Shown: positions 23,689-35,128 of the stretch, one piece after another
How the letters are laid out: every line of letters begins with the position of its first letter
Position numbering within the stretch: the first letter of the stretch is position 1
From: Carex sylvatica
Taxonomy: Eukaryota; Streptophyta; Magnoliopsida; Poales; Cyperaceae
Length of the DNA: 64,000 nt
NCBI GenBank assembly: GCA_964058845.1
Contig: CAXKVR010000359.1
Location: forward strand, 1-64,000
Direction of reading: 5' to 3'
Notes under the pieces: model-generated
Told to the model about the DNA's origin: nothing
Database searches by the model: none
The model's input: the letters and a program-made list of their open reading frames with translations, nothing else
Position numbers and translations under genes: made by a program

Positions 23689-24075
23689 GTCCATCTAATA
23701 TGATATCGGTGTTATATAACACCAACTACAAAATTGATTGGATAAATTTTAAACGACTAATTCAAACCATTCAAACCATTCAAACCAATTTAATTTTTGA
23801 GTGATACATTTAAATACAATTTTTTTATATTTTCTAGTTATTTTAATATCAAATCAAGCGGTCAAAAATATTTAAGAATGAATGTATTAAAATTAACTTG
23901 AAAACTCACACATTTTACCGCTTAATTTGATAATAATAAATTCAAAAAATTATAAATTTTGTATGTAAACGCACAACTAATGAAATAGATCGGTTTAAAC
24001 GGTTTGGATTTACTATTTGAAATCGATTCGATAGGTTTTAAAGTTTGTGTTATATGGATTGAAATGATATTAATA
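23689..24075. mobile_element. Foldback element, group A
   Basis: The outer right arm ATTGAAATGATATTAATATC followed by CTAGCCAGACTC matches the arm type seen intact at 38601. The inner arms hold AATCAAGCGGTCAAAAATA and TTTAAACGGTTTGGATTTAC. The left arm is shortened. The right half is repeated at 24757. Confidence 0.6.
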
Positions 24076-24190
24076 TCATACTAGCCAGACTCTTGAGTTA
24101 CCTGTAATATATGGCTATCATAAATCAGCTACATTCTTCACAAATGTTTCAAACATAAGAGAAATATTTTTGAAAATATATCAAATATAC
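23872..24190. repeat. Direct repeat, first copy (second at about 24757-25080)
   Basis: The right half of the group A element plus about 110 bases beyond it (from AATGAATGTATTAAAATTAA to ATATACACGA) recurs about 885 bases downstream with moderate divergence. The two copies bracket a MULE transposase remnant, indicating a local tandem duplication. Confidence 0.75.
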
Positions 24191-24320
24191 ACGACTGTGC
24201 TCATTAAAATTTTTTGGGAGATGTTAATGAACATTTTTTTTTTTATTGTTTTGAGTAAAGATGGAAGGTGAAAGCATCTAACTATTTAATGTACATAATT
24301 TTTTATTTTTTTTTATTTTA

Positions 24321-24558
24321 TCCGATAGCTTTTGCAATTTGTGATAAAAATGGAGATAATTAGGAATGGCTTCCTTACACATTGAGAGAATTTGTTACAC
24401 GCGAAAGGAAGGTTTGCATCATATCTGATTGTTTTTCTGGTAATAAAGAGGTGGTACGTAAAGTATTTTTTCTTAATAATGGTCATGCTCATCGTTGGTG
24501 TTTACACCACATAAAGACCAATCTTAAGAAGACAGGTGTTATAGATAGAGATTTATGA
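24321..24558 (+). pseudogene. Mutator-like (MULE) transposase fragment
   Basis: Translation in one frame gives FAICDKNGDN, a stop, then EWLPYTLREFVTRERKVCII, SDCFSGNKEVVRKVFF and HAHRWCLHHIKTNLKK. This order fits the MULE transposase core, where the IISDR-like Asp and the HRxCxxHIxxN segment are conserved. It is only about 80 codons and has a stop, so it is a relic. Confidence 0.65.
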
Positions 24559-25288
24559 TATTGAATGTATGATAGAGATGGTAATAAATATGCTTGGGAG
24601 TTAAATAAAAACTAGAGTAAATGGGAGAGAGGTATAGGGAAGGGAGAGGGAAGAGAAATATGGGGCCATAAGGTTATTTTGTCAAAAAAATTATTGAGGA
24701 GATACTTTGTTTGTACTTTTTCAAAAGTAGGTTAATTTATTAAATTCTTCTTTAAAAATGAATGTATTAAAATTAACATAAAAATTCACACATTTGACCG
24801 CTTAATTTGATACTAAATAAATTAAAAAAATTATAATTTTTTTATGTAAACGTACAACTAGTGAAGTAGATCGGTTTAAACGGTTTGGATTTACTATTTG
24901 AAGTCGATTTGATAGGTTTTAAAATTTGTATTATATGAACTAAAATGACACTAATATCATACTAACCAGACTCTTGAGTTACCTGTAATACACGGCTATC
25001 ATAAATCAGCTACTTTCTTGACAAATGTTTCAAACATAATAGAAATATTTTTAAAAATATACAAAATATACACGATTATTAAATGCATAAAAATGTATGT
25101 TCATATAACTTACCAACATTAAATGATCACTAATTTTTTATTTTTAATTAAAAATGAGCAAAGTTAACAACATATAAAAATGCACGCAAAAGTAGAAATG
25201 GATAGCTAGCCGGCGAATTATTTTTTTATGTTTATAGAATATGTTCTCACAAGAATAAATAAATAAATATATATATATATATATATAG

Positions 25289-25683
25289 AGTTGGCTACTA
25301 TGCTTATATAAGCATATCTCCACATATGCTTATAACTCATTTTTGTATTTTCAATGTCCAAATGGTCGATCGGAACCGTTTATCTTGTTCTCCATATTAA
25401 TATATTCTTGGAGACGAAATTTTACATTTTTCTGAATTTGTTTACTATTTATTAAGCCACTTTGAAAATCGCTGATCCAACGGTGGCTTAACAAAACAGT
25501 AAAATCAGAAGCCACCGTTGGATCAAAAATTTTCAATTTGGCTTAATAAATAGTAAAAAATTCAGAAAAATGTAAAATTTGGTCTCCAAGCACATTTCAA
25601 TATATAGATCACATCTAACGGTTCAGATCGACTATTTGGATATTGAAAATACAAAAATGAGTTATAAGCATAGTAGCCAACTT
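25289..25683. mobile_element. Foldback element, group B, in a (TA)n microsatellite
   Basis: The ends GAGTTGGCTACTATGCTTAT and GCATAGTAGCCAAC are inverted repeats flanked on both sides by (TA)n. Inner arms carry ATTTTACATTTTTCTGAATT, then TTACTATTTATTAAGCCACT, with the inverted counterparts; GATCCAACGGTGG lies near the centre. Confidence 0.75.
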
Positions 25684-25771
25684 TTATATATATATATATA
25701 TATATATTCAGCCCACTGATCCTAGAGCCAAAACCCAACTCCACCTGTCACATGTGTTGATTAACAATTTC

Positions 25772-25850
25772 TGAGAGATGTTAATGAACACTTTTTTTAA
25801 AAATAAAGATTGAAAGTGAAGATATCTAGCTATTTAATATACACAAATAA
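25772..25850. repeat. Diverged copy of the 24219-24300 sequence
   Basis: GAGATGTTAATGAACACTTT and the following AAGTGAAGATATCTAGCTA recall 24219-24300, giving a third sign of local duplication in this region. Confidence 0.5.
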
Positions 25851-26329
25851 TAATTATTTTTTGAAATTTTGAATTTACGATTTCTGATACGGAGACGCTA
25901 AATCAAAGTTAGTTCTTCGATTAATACTTATAAATTAAAAGTAAAATAATTTTCAACCGCAAGAACAATCTTAAAATATCTCAAAGTAAAATCTGACAAT
26001 ATCTCATAATTAATCCAATAATTAAAATATTTGTTAATATGACTTAGTCTTAAAATGTCTACAAAATTAAATCAAAATACAAACTTATTTGTAAAACACA
26101 TCTTCGATTTTTTTTTTTTTTTAAAGCAAATTGAACACGACAATCAGATTCACGTCAGATCCAGTTGTCAAGACTTGAGCTTATCAAGTATCAACCTATT
26201 GTGGGAAACAACCAAAATAATTCATTTGTTGGCAGCAAAATAGTGCAATGATCAATTTTGAATTGCAAATTAATGAATGAACACCATCCAAGCCAATCAG
26301 CATAGAGAACCAGTCTCAGGTACCTGACT

Positions 26330-26495
26330 CAACACAATTGAAATAGACGGTCCAGATTTAATTTCAGGCGGTGGGTGATCAGATGGCAGTAGGGGGCAGT
26401 ATTATTTATGCTTGAGATGCGTGCCAAGTTAAAATTTTTATTATCGGACCGTCCGATTCAATTCTACTTAGGTAACCTGAGGGGATACGAATTCC
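26330..26495. repeat. Small foldback element upstream of BTB/TAZ copy 2
   Basis: TCTCAGGTACCTGACTC and TTGAAATAGACGGTCCAGAT at the left pair imperfectly with ATCGGACCGTCCGATTCAAT and TAGGTAACCTGAGGGG at the right. It lies about 500 bases upstream of the BTB/TAZ start codon. Confidence 0.45.
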
Positions 26496-26829
26496 TTAAT
26501 GAAACGCTAATTCTATTTGTGTGGCTAGCTAATACACAGACATCCACATCACTAGAATAAATATACATAAAAAATTCCAAAAAAATAAAAAAGAATAAGT
26601 CAGCCATATGTTTGACCCACCGTCTAATTTCTAAAGTTCATCTCTATTTATTTGCTGACTAGACTAGTTTATCCAGCCACGTCATTTTCTAGCTGTCTAC
26701 CATGGACGGCCATATCTTCATTTTTTATTTTTTTTCCACGTCAGCATTTCATCAACAATTCTTCACTGCGTCTCTCGTATTATAAAATATTCTATATTTT
26801 AAGTTCCCTTCTTATCCATTCAGGTTCTC

Positions 26830-26840
26830 TATATATATAA
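26830..26840 (+). promoter_or_regulatory. TATA box of the second BTB/TAZ gene
   Basis: TATATATATAA lies about 130 bases before the start codon, close to the spacing seen in the paralogue, and is followed by an A/C-rich leader. Confidence 0.55.
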
Positions 26841-26972
26841 CCCCAGCATAACAAAAACCTCCCTTCATTCATTCATTCAGATCATTTCATCTCTTCTACA
26901 CTAACGAACTAATTAAACCAAGAACATTACATTTTTTCAGAAATTGAAAAGGAAACGATATAATTTCAAGTA

Positions 26973-28532
26973 ATGGTAGTGGAAACAGAATTCAACTGCA
27001 GCACAAGTTGTTACGGTGCACGGAAAATACACGTACAGCCGGCTGATATCGTCATCAGGACATCCGACGGGCAGAGCATCTTAGCACATTGTAGCATTCT
27101 TGTAATAGCAGAGAACTCCACAGCTTAATTTTAATATTTTTGAATTTGATTGATTTCACAGTACTTTCCTGATTTTCAATTTTTTATCATCCTTTTTTCA
27201 ATCAGGCCTCGACATCTCCGATATTGGAGAGGAAGATCGACAGAGCAAGGAGAGGTTGGAACTCTGTTTGTACAATTCGGATTCCTGGTGCACCTTCGGA
27301 TGCTGTTATAGCTTTTGTTCAGCTTCTGTACTCTACCAGGTATTGGTTAGCATGATAAAAATTAACTAGAGATATTACATGATAAAAAAATAATAAAAAA
27401 AACAGCACAGAACTAGAGAGAATTTTTTTTTTTTTTTTTTAGTTTTTGCCCTTGCTATTTCAACCATTGTATTCGGAATTGAAAAGCACAGAACATTAAT
27501 TTTTAGTTAATTGGCAATGATCAGAATAACCGCATTAGCAAGAGCAGAGATCGAAGACATACTGGACAAGCATGGCATGCAACTCCTGGTGCTGGCACAT
27601 GTGTACCAAATCGGATGGCTCAAGAAGAAGTGCGCGATCACCGTAGCAACAGAGCTGACACCAGATAGGGTAATCGATGTGTTGAAAGTAGCTAAGCTGT
27701 GCGATGCACCGAGGTTGTACCAGCAATGCATGAAGCTTATTGCTAAAGAGTTTGCAGAAGTGCAAAGGTCTGATGGATGGCAATTTCTCAGGCGATATGA
27801 TCCGGCACTCGAGCTCGAGATCCTACAAATCATCGAAGATACCAACCAGGTTGGTTGCCAATTGATAAGTACAAATGTATTATGACCTTAATTTTCAGAT
27901 TAAGAGTTTCTGGAGAACAAATTACTTAATTTTGTTATTGTGTGTGCACAGAGGAAGATAAGGTGGAAACAACAGAGAGCAGCTCAGGAAGCGTATCTGC
28001 GGCTAAACAAGGCAATGGATTGCCTTCAACACATTTTCACTGAAGGATGCACAGAAATCGGGCCCCGTAACGGAAACCTTTCAAAGAGGAACAAAGGCCC
28101 TTGCGCCTGGTTTGGAACGTGCCAGGGGTTACAACTCCTTTTGCGCCACTTCACCATGTGTGGTAAGAAGTTAGCGCCTGGAGGTTGTCTTCACTGCCAG
28201 AGAATGTGGCAGCTGTTGTATTTGCATGCTTCGATTTGTAATCGTCAAGACTCTTGTAAAGTTCCCCTTTGCAAGTAAGTTGTACAGCCTATGTATATAT
28301 GTTTCAATTAGGAAAAAGTAGCATTACTTAATGCATTGCAAATATTCATTCATTTTTTTTCTTCAGTAGTGATGGTCGATTCAAGATGAAGACACAGAGA
28401 GAAGGGAGATCAGACAAGACATGGAGATTGTTATTGAAGAGAGTTGTGGTGGCTAGAGCAATGTCAGCTTTGGCGAGCAGGAAGATGCCAGAAGTGGTGT
28501 TTAGGTCATGGGCAAAGTATAGAACTTGGTAA
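26973..28532 (+). CDS. BTB/POZ and TAZ domain protein, copy 2
   Basis: This is the tandem paralogue of the gene at 15856, with the same presumed scaffold role (CUL3 binding through BTB, partner binding through TAZ, calmodulin binding at the C-terminus). Exons are 26973-27101, 27206-27339, 27525-27849, 27952-28274 and 28367-28532, giving 358 residues. Exons 1-3 are 129, 134 and 325 bases, exactly as in copy 1. The exon 3 acceptor must be GATCAG/AATAACC at 27525: an upstream AG at 27506 would bring in a stop at once, and the chosen site restores the paralogue's length. BTB starts at DIVIRTSDGQSILAHCSIL. The TAZ region has HFTMCGKK, CLHCQRMW and CNRQDSCKVPLC and is 10 residues longer in its first half than copy 1. 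The tail contains KTWRLLLKRV. Intron 3 is only 102 bases. Confidence 0.9.
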
Positions 28533-28855
28533 GGCTGAGAGTTGTACATATTTCAGTTTTCAGAGTCAAAAAGTATAAATTAGAGTAAAACCGAAAGCAT
28601 TCGAACATTCAGCTGGATTTGTTATAGGCTATAGCCATCTTTTTTTATAAATAGTTTAGTAAAATTGTACTCGTTGTGTTGTCAAAGAATAGTCAAACTG
28701 CTACTCTTGCACACTCTTCTAAAACTGTACAGGAAATGTAAAATGTTACTAAAAATTGCTCTTCTTTGACAACTTTTTTTTTTTCAAAAAGAAAAGAAAA
28801 GAACAACTGTGTGTTCTTTGGAGTAATTAATATAATTAATTGTAGGATGTGTGAG

Positions 28856-29176
28856 TAGGGGTGAAAACGGATCGGATAGTGGTAAAACCATATCCGTATC
28901 TGTTTTATTTTTCGGATACGGATACAGATCGGATATTAGACGGATACATATGGATACGGATCAGATATCGGATATCCATAGACATATACATAAGTATTTT
29001 CATAATTTATATTATACTATATGTTGTATATATACTATTCGGATACGAATAATTAAAATTTAAAACCATATTCGTATCACTATCCGTTCAGATATTCAGA
29101 TATCGGATATCCGTATCTAATTTTCAAATACCGATCCGAATTCGATCGAATAATATCCAACCCGTTTTCACCCCTA
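28856..29176. mobile_element. hAT-type MITE
   Basis: It starts TAGGGGTGAAAACGG and ends CCCGTTTTCACCCCTA, with the exact 8-bp duplication TGTGTGAG on both sides (28848-28855 and 29177-29184). The interior is dense in CGGATA/TATCCG words. Ends of this type are typical of hAT elements. Confidence 0.85.
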
Positions 29177-29284
29177 TGTGTGAGGCTATAGTATATTAAG
29201 GCTCGTTCCGTGTTACGATATCATGATCGTCCCGTTAAATATGATATTTATATAAAAATATATTTAATGACTAAAATTTATTTA

Positions 29285-29400
29285 TTTTTAAGGTTTTTTT
29301 TACTATATTTTTAGATTGTACAAAATTATTTGATCCAGAAATATCGGATCATTTTAAAATTGTAATTTTTCATCCATCTGAAGAATAGTAAGAGAATTTT
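29285..29400. repeat. Group B foldback fragment
   Basis: A TTTTTTTTACTATATTTTTA block followed by TGATCCAGAAATATCGGATC and its partial reverse fits the centre of group B. The outer arms are absent. Confidence 0.3.
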
Positions 29401-29449
29401 AAAAATGTAGAATTTTGCGGAGTATAACTAAGATATTTTTAAATTTACT

Positions 29450-29815
29450 AAGTTTCTTTGTAAATTTAATTCTAAAATTTATCGGATTGATTTCAAATAA
29501 TGAATCCAAACCATTGAAATCCATCAATCTTACGTGTGATGCATTTACATGCAAAAAATTTAAATGTTTGAATTAATTTTGTATAGAGTTAAGTGATAAA
29601 AAAATATTCAAAGAATAAATCCATTAAAATTAATTTATAAACCTTCTAATTTTGATCGCTTGACTTTATACTAAATTAATTTAAATAATTTAATTTTGCA
29701 GATACATCACTCGTAAAGTAGACATATTTTAACAATTCAAATTTATTATTTAAAGTGAATCTGATAAATTTTAAAATTAAGTTCAAATTATTTTAATAAA
29801 TTTAGAAACACGCTG
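29450..29815. mobile_element. Foldback element, group A
   Basis: Outer arms AAGTTTCTTTGTAAATTTAA and its inverted partner near 29775-29810 enclose inner arms with TGATGCATTTACATGCAAAA and GACTTTATACTAAATTAATT. It ends about 250 bases before the PORR start codon. Confidence 0.6.
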
Positions 29816-30068
29816 GTTCTACTTTTTGGAGAGACTGTTAGAACTTTTCTCCATAGCACGGATTGATTTGTAGGAAAGTCCAGCAGCCCTTACTGCGTTG
29901 GGCCGTAAATCATTCGGACTCTGAACGTTCTAATATTTTGTGATTAATGGGCCGTCTAGGCCGGAAATGTCAGCCCACCATATCCTCTGTTTGATCCACA
30001 TCATCCATTCCAAAATCAAATCCTCTCCAACTGTCCCTCACTCCAGAGTCTGAGCCTCTCCTCCATCA

Positions 30069-31499
30069 ATGGCCATGGCCGTGGCGCCGCTATCCATCTC
30101 CGTTAACCCTCCCCGCTCTTTCCTCTCACCTCTTCCCCTCCCCCTTTCCCGTACCCTAAAACCCATCCTCTCTCATCCCGTTCGCGCCTCCACACCTTCC
30201 ACCTCTCGCCTCATGCCCTTCCCTGCTCCAAAACTAGTTCGCTACCCAGCCCTCGACAAGCACGCCTCCACCCACAGCCACCTCCGCTTCGCTCGCAAGC
30301 TCTCCACTCTCCTCCTCTCCAAGCCTCACCATTTCCTTCCTCTCCGCATCCTCCGTCGCTGCCGTCGCTACCTCAACCTCCCCTCCTCCCGCCCCCTCCT
30401 CCCCATGATCCTTCGCTACCCCTCCCTCTTTCGCCTCTTCTACGCTGCCTCTCATAATCCTCTCTACTCCTCCCTCCTTTCCGTCTCCCTCACCCCTGCC
30501 GCAATCTCCCTCTTCAAGGAGTCGTCTCTATTGCGGGCCCGTGTCGCAGACTCTCTTGCTGCCAAGTTGCACCGCCTCGTCATGCTCTCGCATCGTCGCA
30601 GCATCCTCCTCTCTAAGCTGGTTCACCTTGGACCAGACCTCGGTTTACCTATTGACTTCCGTAACAAACTTTGCAACCTCCATCCTGACCGATATATCAC
30701 AGTCAATACATCGTATGGCCGTGCACTCCAGTTGGTTTCGTATGATCAGTCGTTAGCTTCACCTATGCCACCTCTAAGGTCGTATAATGATAATCGGATC
30801 ATGAACCGGCCTAGGCGGTTTGATAATATCCCATTGAGGCGTGGTCTGAATATCAAACGGCATCACCGTGAATTCCTTCTCAGACTAAGCAAACTCCCTG
30901 ACATATCCCCTTTTGACGACAATGACTTGGCATCTCTTTCTCGTGAAATGGCAGAGAAAAGGGCTTGTGCTGTGGTGCGAGAAATTTTGGGCATGACGGT
31001 TGAGAAAAGGACTCTAATTGACCACTTGTCACACTTCAGGAAAGATTTTGGGTTGCCGAATCGACTGCGGGCCTTGTTGGTTCGTCACCCAGAAATGTTC
31101 TACGTGAGCATCAAAGGAATACGGCATTCCGTGTTTCTTGCCGAGGCGTATGATGACAGTGGCAAGTTGATTGTGCAAGATGACTTGTTGAAGGAGAAGG
31201 AGAGGTTGATGGAGCTTGTGAGAGAAGGGAAGAGAATGCGGCGAGCTAGGCGAAAGGGGCTTGACTTGAATTTGGGAGATGATGACTTAGTAAATGGGGA
31301 AGAGATGGAAGAAGAATTTGAGATAGAAGATGGGTTTGAAGATTTGTTTGAGGTGGGAATTGGGGATGATTGGGAAGAGATTGGTGATGATTTGCAAGAA
31401 AAAGAAGACGAGGTTGAATTTTTTTGGGTAGAAAAGGCGGCGGCTGCCGGGCTTATTGAAGGAGCAAATGATGATGGACATAGTGTGGAGGTATGGTGA
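30069..31499 (+). CDS. PORR-domain organelle RNA-binding protein
   Basis: PORR (plant organelle RNA recognition) proteins bind group II introns in plastids or mitochondria and promote splicing; WTF1 and RPD1 are members. The gene is one intronless frame of 476 residues, typical for the family. Residues 1-55 are rich in Ser/Pro/Arg without acids, like a plastid or mitochondrial transit peptide. The PORR domain spans about 60-380, with FARKLSTLLLSKPHHFLPLR, LGLPIDFRNKLCNLHPDRY and FRKDFGLPNRLRALLVRHPE as characteristic repeats. The C-terminus (about 400-460) is strongly acidic (Asp/Glu-rich). The first third is GC-rich and the rest is not. The target RNA and organelle cannot be read from the sequence. 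Confidence 0.85.
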   Translation: MAMAVAPLSISVNPPRSFLSPLPLPLSRTLKPILSHPVRASTPSTSRLMPFPAPKLVRYPALDKHASTHSHLRFARKLSTLLLSKPHHFLPLRILRRCRRYLNLPSSRPLLPMILRYPSLFRLFYAASHNPLYSSLLSVSLTPAAISLFKESSLLRARVADSLAAKLHRLVMLSHRRSILLSKLVHLGPDLGLPIDFRNKLCNLHPDRYITVNTSYGRALQLVSYDQSLASPMPPLRSYNDNRIMNRPRRFDNIPLRRGLNIKRHHREFLLRLSKLPDISPFDDNDLASLSREMAEKRACAVVREILGMTVEKRTLIDHLSHFRKDFGLPNRLRALLVRHPEMFYVSIKGIRHSVFLAEAYDDSGKLIVQDDLLKEKERLMELVREGKRMRRARRKGLDLNLGDDDLVNGEEMEEEFEIEDGFEDLFEVGIGDDWEEIGDDLQEKEDEVEFFWVEKAAAAGLIEGANDDGHSVEVW

Positions 31500-32739
31500 T
31501 ATTGAAGTTGCTCACTAGGTGTTTGTCAATATGCTTCAGTTGAATGATTCTTCACTACCAGGTCACTCAATTAGGAACAAACTGAAGGGAAGGCTCTCTC
31601 CATCAGGTGATTGCGAACATGTGTCTGATCCAGATAATTGCAGGAAGCACTATGGAGATAGTTTAATCAGGACACATAAATGGCAAATATTAGCTACAGA
31701 TGCACCTTAAATTAAATAATGTTAATATTTGAAGATATAGTGTAGCATCTTTGAAGTGCCTAGTTGAAAGAATTCAAATTAGCTTGTCTTGGACCTCGTG
31801 TTGTTTTGACACTGATCATTATAACATAAGCACAGGGTTCCTTACTGAAATTGTTTGTAAAAATATGCATAGTATCAAATTGTATAAATAAGGATATATA
31901 ATCTGTAAAATCATGTATCTACTTATAATTTCCTTTTGGAAAAGAAGATTGGCATTTGCAAGCTGCTTGTTATAGACTATACCATAGCTGCTTTAAGGCT
32001 GTGATGGCTTACAGTGGTCTGGTATGCAAAGGGACCTAAGATTTCGGTAGCAGCTGGTACCAGCCAGGGCCTTCATAGAAGAAAACACATTGTTTTATTA
32101 ATCTTTTAGTATAAGACAATTGAATTCAGAAGTTCAAAGACTTTCACATTGTAATAGTTTATTTTGGAAGCTGTTGTTTTGTGTTGTTAGTTGCATCAGT
32201 TGGTGTATTTAGAATTAAATAAACTGTGGGATAAAATATTAAAAGCTCAAAACTCTTTGGCACTGCTTTTGAACTGATTAGTGCCATGGGGACTAGTGAG
32301 AGCAGTTATTATATAAAGGAATCATAGCATCAGACCATGCATGAAAGACAAAAGGTATATTTATGAAATAGGGGATTTATAAAAAGTAAATACAGACCTC
32401 GTGTTAACAACTCAACCGTGATTCGTTTCGGCTTTCCCACAGTAACTTAGAAGTTTGAAGCCGTCTTTGAATTTCAGTCCGGTACCAGTACCACTGCTGC
32501 TAGTGCCAGTTGTACGGACAAGGTTGGCTGCTTTGCCACCTCAACTTGAAAATTCATTACTTTTAATTGATTTAGATCCCAATTTTTTCTCAGCACTTGA
32601 ACAAAAAAAAACAAGTTCCTTTTGTGTCGATGGAGTACTCTTGTTGGGTAATTGTGTCTTTTGGTTTCAGTTGGTTTTGTAAATAGTTGCTGAATTTATT
32701 TGTCTGGCCAAAAACTACTATTTATTTTAAGAGGATGGT
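31500..32739. other. PORR 3' flank and spacer
   Basis: The first 200 bases after the stop are open in one frame (31519-31710) but show no family features and probably belong to the 3' untranslated region. The rest has no recognised gene or element. Confidence 0.35.
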
Positions 32740-33118
32740 TCAAATGCATTATAATTTTGCGTTTCAATATGCTTTACATTTTTTATCTCTGTTTTCAAAG
32801 TCTAAACAATTGAATTAAACCGCACAACATGAAATTTATAATAAAATATTCTTGGAGACCAAATTTTATATTTTTTAGAATAATTTTACTATTTTTTAAC
32901 ATAAGTACAATATCACTTTTCTGAATGGTCCACAATCTCTTTAAGACAGTGATTTTGTACATATTAATAAGATAGTAAAAAAAGTTAAAAAAATATAAAA
33001 TTTGGTCTCCAAGCATATTTTTTTATAAATATCATGTTGAGCAGTTCGAATCGACTGTTCAGATTTTGAAAACAGAGATAAAGAATGTGAAGTATATTGG
33101 AGCATAAAATCATAGTGA
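32740..33118. mobile_element. Foldback element, group B
   Basis: Outer arms containing CATTATAATTTTGCGTTTCA and ATATTGGAGCATAAAATCAT are inverted. The inner arms hold TTATCTCTGTTTTCAAAGTC and CTTGGAGACCAAATTTTATA. The centre is degenerate. Confidence 0.65.
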
Positions 33119-33590
33119 ATTTGAACCCTAATTAATTAGAAATCAGTAAAAAGAAAAGTGTAGTGATTCTTGAGACCACACAGTGTGAAAAATATTCACT
33201 TATTCAGACACTATATCCCTTGAGGTCTTGAGCTGAAATCGAATTAGGTACATAGAAGTTGACAAATAAAATAGTTTAGTTGAGAGACAGTTTGTAAACT
33301 TTTACTTGGTTCAAAAAAGTTACAGTAGGCAGGCTGGTAAATGTTGTACTGATTAAATTAATTCTTAGTCAATGCCTAATCACTGTTTACTTTGACTGGA
33401 CACAGAGACCGAGGTTAAATCACATGAGACTATCTTTTAGCTAATCAAAAACACTTTATTAATTTAAGTTGCATGTCAAGTGTAGTCTTAACAATGAATT
33501 AAGCTAGGTGTTTACATTCAGACCCTTGACAATCATAATTCATAAATCACTTGATAAACTCTACAGTGCACAAATATATATCTAGATCAA

Positions 33591-33811
33591 GAGGAGGGAT
33601 CTGATTACCACAATTTTGAGTTACCACAACTATTTTTTACATTTTCAAAGTCCAAATTGCTGATCCAAACAACATGATCTCCACAATAAAATATGCTTGC
33701 AGATTAAATTTTACATTTTTTTAATTTTTTTACTATTTATTAAGTTTTTTTACTCAAAAAACTTAATAAATAGTAAAAAATCTCAAAATTATGGTAATCA
33801 GATCCCTCCTC
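33591..33811. mobile_element. Foldback element, group B, with 9-bp duplication
   Basis: The ends GAGGAGGGATCTGATTACC and GGTAATCAGATCCCTCCTC are perfect inverted repeats, flanked by the exact 9-bp duplication CTAGATCAA (33582-33590 and 33812-33820). The left arm is full but the right arm lacks the middle part, giving 221 bp. The duplication is the best single sign that group B moves in a Mutator-like way. Confidence 0.8.
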
Positions 33812-33820
33812 CTAGATCAA

Positions 33821-34430
33821 TTATGTTTGAAATATTTGGGGCAATATTTTGGTGACTTTTATTCTCCCTAAATATTTGTCAAAAAAAAAAATCAGAAGTC
33901 TTGATATATGAATGTCTTCTTTTATTAAAAAAAAAATATAACTATCAGATCTATATCATTTTTTTTTATGCACACATGTAAAATTATGAAATTTTGATTG
34001 TATTGGAATGAAAAAAAACTAAAATTATCAACGTGACACGTAAGTATAATTTCAATGCCAATTAAATTGAAGTTAGAATTTTCATAATTAAAAATATTAC
34101 AATATATCTAATTATTTTATTTTGATATTTAAGTAGCATGATGATGAAACAAAAGAATTTCACACCTCTTCAACGTACAATAAAGTTGTTAATTTACAAT
34201 AATTATATGTCAACAAAAGAATAAGTATTCATCTTGTAACTTTTTTTATTATCTTTATTAACCAATAAATTGTGTTTTATTCTGTGTATGCTTATAATCT
34301 CAGATGTTATTAGCTAGCACACCGTTAGGTCAAATTTAGAAGAGTCAAAAGGACTTTAATGATGTAAATTAAAGTCGATCGATGCGAAAGCAACAGATAT
34401 GACCTTATAATGAAAACTAAAAAACAAAAT
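33821..34430. other. AT-rich spacer, nothing recognised
   Basis: No open frame with family features and no inverted-repeat element was identified. Confidence 0.35.
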
Positions 34431-34431
34431 A

Positions 34432-34624
34432 AATCTGCTGTAATTCTCGGTACAGGACTTGTAATTCCGATCTCAACTGTTGGTCTTTCTCAAAATACAT
34501 GCATGAAAACTTACTTTTTCGAAAAAGTTTTTAAGATCTGTGCATAGAAAAGTTTGAACGGTTGATATCGGAGTTTCAGGATCCTGTAATTACTAATTCA
34601 TCTAGGAATTACAGCAGATTCGGA
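34432..34624. repeat. Small foldback element
   Basis: AATCTGCTGTAATTCTCGG and ATTCCGATCTCAACTGTT near 34432-34481 pair with AACGGTTGATATCGGAG and AGGAATTACAGCAGATT near 34558-34622. It carries the AACGGTT box also found in groups A and B. It ends about 500 bases 3' of the secreted-peptide gene. Confidence 0.55.
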
Positions 34625-35128
34625 CTCGTGTTTTACTAGAGAAGCCTTGTGTTTGGCTGAGAAATGCATATCAACTCTTGATTTACATGCTGGCTACTTT
34701 TCCAACATTTCACTAGAATAAATATTTTTAACTATAATTCTTTCTTCTAGCTTGTCTAGCTAGGTTTAATATATAGGTGCATATGGTCTCTTCCTGCTAG
34801 AGGATAGCTAGGTTTAATAGCCGTAGCAACCATACTTTTATATCATTAATTATGTATTAGAAAAATGTAATGAAAACTTTGAACTCTTAACAAAAGAAAT
34901 TACAAATTAAGAACCATGAAGAGTACATATTGCATGCATGAAAAAAAAAACAAAAATTCCTCACTATAAGGTATTCTATCTTACAGGTGCGTCATCTAAA
35001 CAAGAAATATCATAACACTAATACTATAAAAGTGCACAAACTGTAGCACTTGAGGGGCAGAACAAAATTGGTATTAGTTGTAAAATAGCTGAAATAATCA
35101 GTTAACTAACTAACAGGCTAATCTAATT

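Noticed and set aside
32455..32682. 75-codon frame with PVPVPLLLVPVVRTRLAALP
   Set aside because: No start context, no homology recalled, and it lies in the spacer after the PORR gene.
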